A stretch of 64,000 bases of DNA, taken from positions 34,806-98,805 of the forward strand of contig VXCM01002783.1 in assembly GCA_014773175.1 (NCBI GenBank). Reading direction: 5' to 3'. Both the position numbers and the translations under genes were made by a program. The notes below the pieces were generated by a model that searched no databases, was not told where the DNA came from, and was given only the letters and a program-made list of their open reading frames with translations. Positions 49,801-64,000 of this stretch are shown here, piece after piece (the stretch's first letter is position 1; each line of letters begins with the position of its first letter). The DNA comes from Lucifuga dentata. Its lineage: Eukaryota > Chordata > Actinopteri > Ophidiiformes > Bythitidae.

Positions 49801-52652
49801 CTGAACCAACCCCTAAATTATATCACGCTTTACACACCTCATGCAGCAGGCCATCTCCTGAAACAATGATGATGCCATCCCACTCTGGGAGTGAAATCTC
49901 TCTAATAAGCTCCCTGGCATGGTTCTGACGCTCTGAGACAACAGAGATCAAACAGTCCAATAAAGTTTAACATTGGTTATATATTAAATGTATGTATGTA
50001 TGGAATTTATGTAAATGTATTATCTCTCCAGCCTCAGTCTTTTACCTGTCTGTATAAGGTTGTAGCTCATGTTTGCCTCTCTGATCATTGGCAGGATGTT
50101 GGTCTGACACCACTGCATTGCCTGGCCTCTTCCACTGAAAGGGTTGACCAATAACAGTAGTCGCCTGGGACGAGGTAGCAGACTTCTTGAAAATTCTATT
50201 GGAAGAAAATGAGAGCATTAACTTATAAATATACATGTTGACCAAGAACAAAGGAAGGAACTAGAGGCTGGCGGAATTTACAAAACCAGCCAAGTGGGAC
50301 GTAAGATAAGTTGTCATCAGTGTTGCCAAGCCCTGAACTTTGAGTGCAGCCATTTGAGCCTCCTTTATTTCACCTCACAGGATCTACTTCACAATGCACA
50401 AGGCTGCTACTTCAAGTATCTATTAAATTCAGACATAAGCCAATGGTGAAGGACAAATGCAGCCCTCACTATCCAAGCATTAGAAAACAAGAAGAGAAAG
50501 AGAAAAACCCTGCCTACAATACCGTTTAAAACTCTAAGATTAAGTGTTGAATAGTTAAAGTCAAAGGTGTAGATTCAGGAAGGATATAAAATGGCAACAC
50601 TATCAGATGATCTAGGATTATGCAACAAACTACTCTTAACAACAAAACCCCTACAATACCCCCCCCCCNCCCCCCCCCCCACTGCCATAATGTCCATCAG
50701 CACAAACTTATACACAAATGAGACAGTGATGGATTAAGATTTGGTGAAAAAGCTGTAACAGATATTAAAGAATAAAGGGTATGTGGGCAGAGTGGAGCAG
50801 AAAGACACGAGACAAAAAGGCCCACAAAGCTGGTAAAAATGAACAGAATATGGAAAAGGCAAGAGCAGACAAGGAAAAAATGCTAAGGACTGGGGAAAGA
50901 CAACACGACTGATAAAGACATCAGTATCAACACTGGAGGGAAGGAGACGGTGAGGTGATAAGCAAAGACTGAGGAAAACAAATTTTAGAGAGATCAGACA
51001 TATGTAGGGCATAACGATTACACCTAAAAGGGAGGAAAGAGACAGGAAAAGATGGGAGATACTGGCAAACAGTTTGACGCATGGTGCACTGGTGTGAAAA
51101 TGACACAGACAGAGGGTAAACACTGAGCATGGCCTTGCTATCTGTTTGGCTATGGATCTTGGGAGGGTATGGTGCAGAGGAAGCTGCAGCAGCTCTACCC
51201 TTTCTGAATCTACATTTGACACTGAATGATGGTGTGTGCAGGGCAGATAAAGGCAGAGAGAGAGAAAGGAGTATTATTATTAGGAGTAAAACTCAAGGAA
51301 AATATGCAGTCATGACAGACACACAAAACACATATGTAGCCAAAATGATCTGAAATAAATCCTGTATCCTACTATTGTAAATCCCTTTTGTTTTCTTCTA
51401 GATTACCCCCCATAATACCGCCCTCGCTGATACAATACGTGTGCTGTATAAACAAAAAGGTTGTGGGCATATGAGGGTCACTGTGACAATAAGCTATAAT
51501 TAGCCAACATTTACTCAACAAAGGAGGTATAAATCAAGGTGGCGCAAGAGGCAACTGTGTGTTTTTTTGTGTCGCAAACAACAGGAATAAAAGATGGATT
51601 TAAACTTCTAATTCAGTTTAAGAAAATCTTTAAAATTCTGTTCATTTTTCAGTACTGCGACAGAACCGCTGACAAAAATACGACACTGTATAAATGATCT
51701 ACATTCATTACAAAATAGAGCACAGTCAGTCTCCTCTCAAGAGTGAAAGCATTCCACTTCCAATTTCAGTACTCACATCAAAGTTTGTTGAAAACCAACA
51801 GCTTGAAAAAAAGAGTCGAGGCATCAAGAGAAATTGGGAAATATCTAAAAAAAACATGCTGGAAATTAAACTGCAGTGAGGTAAAGTACAAGCTGTAGTT
51901 AATTGGATAAAACATGCAAAAACCACCAGGGTGGTCCTTTAAAATGTAAAATCATAACACTCATGAATATTCTCAGTCATGCAGGTCATGATCTCTCTAG
52001 TAGCTCTGGGCAACTGGAGTGTCAGTCCTGCCTTTACTTAGTAGCTGTAGGTAAAACCAGTCCAAGAAACCATCAATGACCCCAAAATGACCAGCAAAGC
52101 TCTACAGTGAGCTCACACTGGTTACACTCACCTGTGTAACCAGTGTGAGATGCACCTTCACCTGTGTGTAAGCACGTGAGATGCACCCTCACCTGTGTAA
52201 GCAGTGACGGTCACGCCTCTGAGCAGACACTGCACTGCAGCCGACCACCTCTCAGCTTCAGGCCTGCTCTCTGCCAGGTACGCCCTCACCTGCCTGCGCC
52301 GAGACACACCTTTCCGCCGCTTGCCTGGGGGGTACCAGTACAGCACTAGGAGAGGGGGCGCAGGGGCACGAGGGCAACTGCACCCCACCAGCTCTGACAA
52401 TGGCAGCAGGAGACGGGCTTCCTTCCCTGGCCGTGGTGACAGGCGTTGGACGTGTATGTGAGTGTGGGTGAGGGTCAAGGCATAGTCGGAGGCCGGAGCC
52501 GGCGAGACGGCAGGGGAGGAGACGCTCCCTGGACCACCAGGGCTGTTGGGGCAGCTGTTATTGTTACTGTTACTTCCTGATCCCCAGCAGGCAAACTGGC
52601 CATGAAGGAGGGCTTCTGCTGGGGATGGTGTAGACGGTTCTGGAGATCGCAT
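46870..52652 (-). CDS. sphk2: Sphingosine kinase 2
   Basis: Six coding exons on the minus strand: 52193-52652, 50046-50195, 49838-49932, 49578-49693, 48614-48817 and 46870-48490. They total 2,646 bases (881 residues). Lipid kinase motifs appear in order: LLLLVNPFSGRG (from 166), SGDGLLHE (228-235), GILPCGSGNALA (255-266), SVAWGFVSDVDIESE (before 342) and EGDFVLVLALYQSHLGADLHAAPQARFDDGLIHL (about 772-805). The enzyme phosphorylates sphingosine to sphingosine-1-phosphate, in nucleus, ER and mitochondria in mammals. The N-terminal YALTLTHTHIHVQRL part and the long insert between catalytic halves (about 365-760, Ser/Pro/Glu-rich with an Arg-Glu run) mark SPHK2, not SPHK1. Human SPHK2 is 654 residues, and the excess is in this insert. 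An upstream ATG in a 5' exon is possible. Confidence 0.95.
47440..48260 (-). other. Low-complexity acidic and Arg/Glu-rich insert of sphk2
   Basis: This part of the last sphk2 exon encodes the family-variable loop between the two catalytic halves. It has a run of alternating Arg and Glu near 48190-48240, acidic stretches near 47940-48010, and Ser/Pro-rich segments near 47400-47560. The open frame is intact throughout. Composition also gives long open frames on the other strand, which I do not consider genes. Confidence 0.8.
52110..52205 (-). other. Tandem copies around the donor site of sphk2 exon 1
   Basis: The segment TTACACAG|GTGAG at the end of the first coding exon recurs about 31 and 61 bases downstream (exon edges at 52193, 52162 and 52132). 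Each copy carries a usable donor. Only the first has the phase needed for exon 2, and the frame stops shortly after the second. Confidence 0.75.
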
Positions 52653-52659
52653 GTTTGCT

Positions 52660-55600
52660 CTGGGGGGGGNGGGGGGGGGGGGGTTGGCAGGCTGAGTTTG
52701 AGCAGGTAAAATAAACAGTCTACTGCAAAGAGACTTCTTTTAACAAGCTGTAGTGTTTTCTACAGTTAGAGTCCTGAAGGGTGGGACTGGACAGTTCTTC
52801 AGAAATTGCAGCAAAACTCAAAATTGATCTAAACATCAGAATGAACTGCTATTAGTCTGTGTTGATATAAGAACATTCTCCCTGAAACCTCACAATCAGA
52901 TTCTTCTTCAGTGCTTGAATTCAAGACGAGCTGCAAAACAAAAAATAATAGTAAAAAAAAAAAAACTCGAGTTTCTGTTCCTATTTATCCATTTCTGATT
53001 AACTTCATCTAAAGGGAAAACAACTGCTTCCAGTTTAAAGGGTCCTTCCATTTAGGGTACTGATCCAGCAAGGATGGGAAATGATAAAGATCAGTCTTTG
53101 TGTCACAAGTAGAAGTTGTCAGCACGGTCATTTGAAAATGGACAGACAATTTAAAAAAAACGTGACGAGATTAAAAGGTCATCTTTTCCAGTATGAGACC
53201 AACCATTAAACAAGAGTGTTTTACACAAAAGTACAAATTACAATTTAAAACTGCCTGTTGTAATAACAATATGGGGCAGTTGAGCAGCTATTCAAAATTA
53301 ACAACAACCCTTTAAATAATAAAACAAATTAAGTATGATTAAGACAAACAAACACACCCTGTTTCAACAAGGAGGCTACAGCAATTAAATTACACGTTGA
53401 AAAAATATTTGTGGAATAAATTGCATGGAAGTGCTGGTTGAAATATAATTAATGCCACAAAAATAAGAGCAGGCTTTTTCGAAAACTTAAATACCTGTAT
53501 TGCTATCTTTAGCATCAGTGATATATAGGAGGCAGATAAGAGGAGTGACTTGGCCAAGTCCTCTGAACAGTAGTGTGATACATTAAAGTTTCATCGACAC
53601 AAGTAGTCCTATACAATTCCATCTTCTGCTTTCCAAAGGTGGGTGAACATTAGGTAAAACAGATGGAGACTAGACAAAAACAAAAAAACAAACAAACAAA
53701 CAAACAAAAAAACCAGAACAAAAGACAAAGAGGCGACTCCAGATGGATCCTTAGTTTATGTCATGGTCATGTCCTTGAGCCCAGCCTCATGTTCCCTGCC
53801 AAAGTCCTGTGATCCTGTATGAAGAGCAATGAGAGAAGAATATTAGCATTTACTAAAGAAAAACAAACATCAACTGAACTGTAATATCCAGTTCTATATC
53901 CATATAGATAATATCCATATCCATCTACAGCTTCTTAAGCAGATGGACATGAAATAGACATTAAAGAGTATTTGTCAGTATTTGTCATTAAAGAGTATAC
54001 TGTCATGTGTCAGTAACCTGATTTCCTTCATCCATGTGCACCTCTAATTCAGTTGGATTTCAACTAAATATTTCTGAATGACATTTTTTTTTTCAATTAG
54101 GATAGAAAAGTACAGCGTAGGACTGTGATGATAAGAGGAAGAGATTATGTTTGCAGAGTGAAGCAACACAAAATTCATCATGCCCATTGACCTTAGGTAT
54201 GTCTTTGCTGAATTACATGATGACTCACAGTCACACATCCTCAGTAGTCTTTCTCTGACACCACATAGTGGATGAAAGGTTGCAAGAAAATGAGCCTAAA
54301 CTATTACGTCCATAATCAGGGATGTTGTCCACCAAGCTTTGGGGCAACAGTAGTTCTCTACACAGAAATTTTACTAATTGCTGGGATGCATCATAGTAGC
54401 TTTCATGGGCTTTGCAAAAGGTCTTTGGGTGTAACAAGCTTAAAAAATCTACTTAGTCCATTTTTTTGAATGTTAAAAAAAATAATAACAGTGAGGAATT
54501 CATTAGACATTAGCCTATATCTTCACAGTGAAACAGTGATAATAAGAACAATGCTCAGCAACAAGTTTGGGACTGCTAACACGTTTTGGGACCATTTCAT
54601 AAAGTTGACATCTCTACAAAATTTGGAACATAATTTTGGCTTTTAACTTATTCTGCCTTTTCAGAATACTTCTCAAGTTAAATATGCTATCTTCTATATC
54701 ATCTTACGTTGAAAATGAAACGATATGAAAGCTCTAATTTAGCGCACATATTTCGGTGACACCTTACTTTAGACTTTCTACTTTGTCCGTCAAAGTCCAC
54801 TTCCTGGACTATAAACCTCAATTAACAGACTGGTCACATCTCTGCAGCACACTGAGAAAACTTGTCTCTGGTTGTTTAGAATGGACAGGAAATGTTATGT
54901 AAGCTGTGCTACAGACAAAAATCAATACTTGGCCGAAGTGCTCTCTGAATAAAAAAACAAAACAAAAAAAAAAAAAAANAAAAAAAAAAAAAAAAACACA
55001 TAAAAGAACTTTGTGATGCCCATTGTTGCACCTTACGTCCTTGAACTGCAAGGCGGGGACACCCAGAAATAATAACTGCAGGTTAATTTTGTCACACATA
55101 CAATGAGAGTGCTGAGTGAGTTTGGAATATTTTGGATAAATGATCTTACACTTTGAAGTCATTGTTACTGGCGTGTTTAGACACTTAACTCCAACTGTCA
55201 GCCACTGATATAAAGTCAGCTTAGACTTTAACCGATGTCACCCAGCTAAGGCGTTAGCTAGCTTGTTGACAGGCTGCTTGGCTAGGTTAGCCACCTCACC
55301 AACTAAACCTCACTACAAAACGTTTGCAGTATATTCAAACTGATGGGTAAATTTTACTAAAGCTTCTAGCTGCTGCCACGGCCCAGAAAACGCATAAAGA
55401 TGTTGGGATAGTAATCAGTGGCTAAGGTTATCTATACAACGTCAGTACTGTTAACTACTGCCTGGCAAGCCAAACCTAGCGGTATGCCAGTTAGCGTTAG
55501 CACTTTGCTAATTAACGTAACTCAAGTTGAAGCCAACTTACTGCTCTGCATAAACTTTATTCTCCATTAAATTATTATTAGGTTAGATTATTACGGTATA

Positions 55601-55811
55601 CCAAAATCACACTTAGTTCTAACACCGTAGGACTCATGTATCATCGTTACCCAACTAGCGCAGATAAATGATAACACTTGCTAACGTTATCTGGTAAGAC
55701 TTATCTAAAAAGCGAATGGTGGAATAAACTTGAATCTTATTTTTTGCCAAAGCGGAACCGGAAAACAATACTGAATATAATAGTTATAAAAAAAAAAATT
55801 AATTCACGATT
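52660..55811 (-). other. Probable first intron and upstream part of sphk2; no coding sequence seen
   Basis: AT-rich sequence with homopolymer runs carrying N at 52670 (G run) and 54979 (A run). The minus strand C run at 52661-52683 followed by AG at 52661-52660 would act as the acceptor just ahead of the sphk2 ATG. A further possible untranslated exon is suggested by TTCATACAG|GATCACAGG near 53817, but nothing confirms it. Confidence 0.5.
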
Positions 55812-55960
55812 ACCTCATCTTATCTCCCCCAACACGCACAAAGTGTTGCTGTGGAAGCTCTCGCTCGGTCAGGAAGTGTCCGACCCTGAAGGCGAAGCAG
55901 CAGCTTTGAGCGGCGCAGAGGAAATCCAATGGTGATAAGAAAACAGTGCAATGATCCACC
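55812..55960 (-). promoter_or_regulatory. Putative sphk2 promoter and 5' UTR exon
   Basis: A short CpG-bearing block on the minus strand contains an ATTGG (CCAAT) element near 55930, a GC-rich stretch, and ACTTCCTGACC. It ends AAGATGAG|GTAATC, a donor at 55814/55813. The exon would be about 100 bases and lie some 300 bases beyond the rpl18 poly(A) signal. Its last ATG would join in frame with the coding exon if that exon starts at 52659. All inferred. Confidence 0.4.
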
Positions 55961-56212
55961 CATATTCTCTCCAATCACTGACAGCCCAACACTTCCTGAC
56001 CAACTTACGCCATGTTTACCAATATGCTGCTAAATCTGTACCCAAGGTGCAGGAAAGGAACATGAAAGATTGTTTCATATTCTCATTAGGCTAATAGAAT
56101 TGTTAATGTTTATTTTACATCCCATTCCTATGCTGTTACCCAGCATGTTACCTTTACAACAAGCCTCCACAAACAAAAACACAGAAGGCAGATCATTTCG
56201 TAAAGCCAATCT

Positions 56213-56218
56213 TTTATT
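56213..56218 (-). terminator. Polyadenylation signal of rpl18
   Basis: On the minus strand AATAAA lies 35 bases after the rpl18 stop codon, giving the very short 3' UTR expected of a ribosomal protein gene. Confidence 0.85.
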
Positions 56219-56252
56219 TTTTATCAGACTGCATGAAAAACAAAAAGACAGA

Positions 56253-60588
<4,336 letters not shown>

Positions 60589-60700
60589 CTTGGACTCGGA
60601 GCGAAAAGGAAGAGCAGAAGTCTCGCGATAAACAAATCGCTGAAATCTCGGAGCTCTGATTGGTTACACAGGGTGCACTTCCGGCAAGCCGGGGTCAAAC
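60589..60700 (-). promoter_or_regulatory. rpl18 5' TOP tract and promoter
   Basis: Upstream of the ATG the minus strand reads CTCTTCCTTTTCGC (60614-60601). This is a pyrimidine tract starting with C, as at the cap site of TOP mRNAs, giving a 5' UTR of about 26 bases. A GGAAGTGC-type ETS site lies near 60676-60684. TOP mRNAs are translated under mTOR control. Confidence 0.75.
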
Positions 60701-60783
60701 TTTGGAGTTGATTATTTGGGAGGATGCCTCTAGTGGCAGAAACGCCAGTCCACACCTTATGTAAGTATACATGAATACAGTAG

Positions 60784-60834
60784 TCCATTCATTCATTCAT
60801 TCATTCATTCATTCATTCATTCATTCATTCATTT
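60784..60834. repeat. ATTC tetranucleotide microsatellite
   Basis: About twelve tandem ATTC units lie between the rpl18 promoter and the 3' end of the mpv17l-like gene. Confidence 0.95.
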
Positions 60835-60989
60835 AGATTTGCAACTATACAAAGTGCAAATCAGTGAAAATAAAACAGTGACGTTATTAGCACTATATTG
60901 CATGTCATCCCATCACCATGTTTCATCTCTACTGTCCAATTTAACAAAACAAAAATAATGAAATGCAAGACTCAGAGAGAAACTCAGTC

Positions 60990-60995
60990 TTTATT
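60990..60995 (-). terminator. Possible polyadenylation signal of the mpv17l-like gene
   Basis: AATAAA on the minus strand lies about 600 bases after the mpv17l-like stop codon. Several A/T-rich alternatives exist nearby. Confidence 0.4.
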
Positions 60996-61591
60996 TATAG
61001 CTTTATTATTTTGACTCCCTAACAAAACCAGGAAATGGAGTAATAAGATAGTTAAAATGATTCTGAATCCCTTGAATGTCCAAACATCTTATAATACAAG
61101 AAGAACTGAATGAATGTGAACAAAACTGCATGGCAAGTGTGACTTATTTTGGTATTACCTGCCACATGAACAAAATGCAATTTAGTGTTTAACATTATTA
61201 ACTGAGATATCCTTGTATATCATGTGCTGAAATATTCTGACATTTAAATATGGTTATAATGGCTCTGTTGTTGTTCTGTAAATTCTCAGGAAAACACATT
61301 TTCAATTGAACAGCAGTGCTAAAACATTTGCGTACAGTATTCTCATGGGTAGACAAAACCTAAGTACGATATAAACTCATGTAATTTAGCAATAATCCTT
61401 GTTGGGTGATCTGCTGATTCACATTTTTATCATACTAATCCAGACTTTTGGGAGTTGATTTTATTTAGGAAATCATCAGTTATGTCATGATGGTGGAACT
61501 GAATTCTGCCCTTTAATAAGTCTCAGCTAATGAACTATTTTCAACTGAATTATGAAATAAAAATAATTCTCCTTTAGTATAGTAACTTGTA

Positions 61592-61870
61592 TCAAGGAGC
61601 CATATTCCCTGAGTTTATGTGACCACTCTGTTGTCTGAAATGACAAAGGAAGACAGTCCAGACAAGTGCGATGCCTCCCACGAACACTGTCCGAGCCACA
61701 GGAGGGACCAGGGTGAAGTTCACTGCCTGAGAGAGCAACAGAGTTTCAAACATGGATTTCATGTGCTAGTCTGTGTCATTCCATGTGTGTATATGCAGAA
61801 AATGACAGGTAATAGGATGTACAGCAATATCTCACCTGCACTGTTGACCAATATACTACTCCAGTCTAGA

Positions 61871-61912
<42 letters not shown>

Positions 61913-62911
61913 CATCAACTCAGTGCTCAAAAGNTTTTTTTTTTTTTTTTTTTTTTTAATCATTAAAAGCCTTGGGAACATGTAGCCAGTTCTTCCATGT
62001 AGCCTAATAAGCATGAAATGTGGCTGTCACGGGTACCTTGTATGAAGTCCAAAATTTCTCCCTCCAGTCTTCCAGCAGGTCCTCCTTATTTTCTAGTACA
62101 CTCAAACCTAAAACAGAAAAGGTAATTAATAATTAGTTAAACCATTTCACAAACCCTTTGATTAATGCAGTTTGAAATGCATGATGTCTGACCACGTACA
62201 GTTTGAATTTAATTTTATAGTCTAGTGTTGATGCCACTCTACTCATAGTTACACATGAGTTAATGTCATGCCAAATTACACAAAAAATATACAAGTCATG
62301 TAGAAATTTCTTTTTGACTAAATGTTGCAGCAATTAAAATGACATAGAATTTGTATTTTCTCAACCTCAGCAGATTCAATGAAATGAATATCTGATCTTG
62401 TCAACAATGGAAAATGTTTTTTCTAACTTTTCAGGGGTTAAGGTGAAATTTAAGGTGCTTAGTGGAAAAATAAGGTTTACTTGGTTAAATGCACAGGACT
62501 GCATAGTGATTCTTTGTAATCATAACAGAATTGCTGTATAGGAGTTGTAACACGCTCACCAGTGAAGAAGGCACTGATGGTGGCAGGAGCTGCAATCAGC
62601 TGATCCAACACAACCTTCCTCGTTACTGTCTTGACTCCACCTCCTGGCAGCATCCTCTCCAGCCCCCTCAGCCAATGGTAGTTGAAGTTGGCATGGAAAC
62701 AGAAGCCAACGAATGCCACTCGAGCTGTCTGACACCAATTAATGCCAGTAGCACCATTCATCTGCAGGGAATCCTCTGATGTGGAACTTGCAGCAGGTTT
62801 TCCACCCAGCATGCTTTACTGTATGAGGTCAGCAGAGGCAAACAGTGCCGTGTATCCCACCACATTACTGATGTATGGATGAGCCTTGAACATAACCCAT
62901 GCTCGGTTCAT
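61592..62911 (-). CDS. mpv17l: Mpv17-like protein with an in-frame stop at codon 32
   Basis: Four coding exons on the minus strand: 62560-62911, 62037-62107, 61836-61865 and 61592-61726. They total 588 bases (196 codons including the terminator), with all junctions in frame. The human MPV17L protein is 196 residues. Family marks are FHANFNYHWLRGLERMLPG, VVLDQLIAAPATISAFF, EDWREKFWTSYK and VNFTLVPPVARTVF. Mpv17-family proteins are small four-helix proteins of the inner mitochondrial or peroxisomal membrane. Codon 32 is TAA (62818-62816) in LFASADLIQ*SMLGG, where Gln is likely ancestral (CAA). No splice fix exists. A downstream ATG at 62812-62810 could give a protein lacking the first helix. 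It may be a recent null allele, a base error, or a gene starting at the second ATG. Confidence 0.82.
61866..61960. repeat. GA run followed by T run with N
   Basis: GA units at about 61869-61912 and a T run at 61935-61957 preceded by N at 61934, all in the 171-base intron 2 of the mpv17l-like gene. On the gene strand the CT tract abuts the acceptor of the 30-base exon 3. Confidence 0.9.
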
Positions 62912-64000
62912 GACGAAACTTCTGATCACTTACAGAAGTGACACTGACAAGAACTGAGTCCTCCAGCTGAATTTATTTACTATGAAGCCACTGGGAGTCA
63001 CTGCTTTCCAGCAAGAAATCTGGAAGTGAGATAGATTTTAAAATAAATGTTAAAATAACACTGACATGCCAAATCTTTAATGGGGAGAAAAAGGAAACAG
63101 AACCATAGAGATACTTAAAAAAGAGCACATTCACAGATGATATATCTTGTTACTACCATGAGCTTGCTGAATCATATTCTGCTCTAAAGTTATGGCTTTC
63201 ATCCAAAACATTGTTAACCATACCTTTCAGCCTTTCAGCCTCTTCTCACCCTCTTCTTAATTTATCAAGGTAAAGAGATACAAGCTCTCTTTGGATTGGT
63301 TCAGCTGGATGAGGAGGAGGGGCTGAGTAACTCTCAGCCAGTTACAGGTGAAAAGGTAGGCCTTCTCCACGGGTCAAAGTTCTGCACTGTTCCACAGAAT
63401 GTGTGATAAAAAGACCTTTATCAGCTCACTGGAGAAGAGTCTGAGAAAATGCCACATGTGAGGAATGACAGAAGTGATCAGAAAGCAGAAATCTGGAGAA
63501 GATAAAATAGAAGTTGTGATAAATAAAACAAATAGCCATTATCTTGAATTTGTATAGATGTAGTCTAAAATAACTACCCAAAAGCTTCAATAGTATAGGA
63601 GTTCATCACACATATAAGACCTGATATTGTCATTTAGACATTTAGCTTAGGCATTTTGCTATTATCTGAATGAACCCCCACTTGAATAATTTCCCCTAAT
63701 GTCAGTGTAGCACTGTGTATCTGCATAAAACAGTTTTTGTCACTTACCACAGAAAACTTTCTTTACTAGCTGTAGCATTGAAGTTGAGACTGCACCATGT
63801 TAGCTGTGAAGCCCCCCTCAGTCACACATGTGGTGACACTATAAATAGATGCCACTCCTACAGACATGCCTCCTTCCTTTGCTTTGAATTATGTGCCAGA
63901 CCAAGATGTACAAGATCTTGTATTTATTTTACTGTAAATGTAGCAGAGCAATGAGGTTTGGTTGATCTCCACTGCCGTAGTTTATTTATTTATTATTCAT
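62912..64000. other. Upstream region of the mpv17l-like gene; no gene recognised
   Basis: No conserved open frame. A TATAAATA box on the plus strand at 63840-63847, preceded by CACATGTG (63827-63834), could serve a plus-strand gene beginning near 63870 and continuing past the window. Nothing in the last 130 bases confirms a coding start. Confidence 0.4.

Noticed and set aside
62762..62819. A short intron that could remove the mpv17l stop codon
   Set aside because: The donor CA|GTAAAG is followed by acceptors that give introns of only 33 or 58 bases. The 58-base one also breaks the frame.

Overview
The window is vertebrate nuclear DNA, most likely from a percomorph-type teleost. Genes have many short GT-AG introns, there are abundant CA, GA and GATA microsatellites, teleost-style SINE and LINE fragments, and protein-coding genes of clear vertebrate type. 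Single N characters mark joins in a draft assembly, and three of them are flanked by exact direct copies of 61 to 66 bases, so some apparent duplications are artefacts. I cannot name the species.

Layout. (1) 1-26150, plus strand: the 3' part (50 coding exons, 2,796 residues) of an axonemal outer-arm dynein heavy chain of the DNAH5/DNAH8 group, closer to DNAH8. It runs from the end of the linker through AAA1-AAA6, the stalk and the C-terminus. The 5' part lies before the window. (2) 26150-31106: long stretch without a recognised exon. (3) 31107-34551, plus strand: a neuronal-pentraxin-type gene whose usual coiled coil is largely replaced by a His/Asp-rich tract. Its first exon was not found. 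(4) 34816-42898, minus strand: complete cyth2 (cytohesin-2, ARF exchange factor, 12 coding exons, 400 residues) plus a 3-base microexon that would give the triglycine isoform. (5) 46870-52652, minus strand: complete sphk2 coding sequence (sphingosine kinase 2, 881 residues, 6 exons), with a probable 5' UTR exon near 55.8-55.9 kb. (6) 56253-60588, minus strand: complete rpl18 (188 residues, 7 exons, first coding exon just ATG, 5' TOP tract). (7) 61592-62911, minus strand: an mpv17l-like gene (196 codons with the terminator) with an in-frame TAA at codon 32.

The order pentraxin - cyth2 - sphk2 - rpl18 resembles human 19q13.33 (CYTH2, RPL18, SPHK2) and, by paralogy, human 17q25 (SPHK1, CYTH1, NPTX1). 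The pentraxin may therefore be a fourth neuronal-pentraxin ohnolog that mammals lack at the CYTH2 locus. The genes do not form a pathway. They are ordinary neighbours: a ciliary or flagellar motor, a secreted lectin-like protein, a membrane-traffic regulator that reads phosphoinositides, a lipid kinase, a ribosomal protein and a small organelle-membrane protein.
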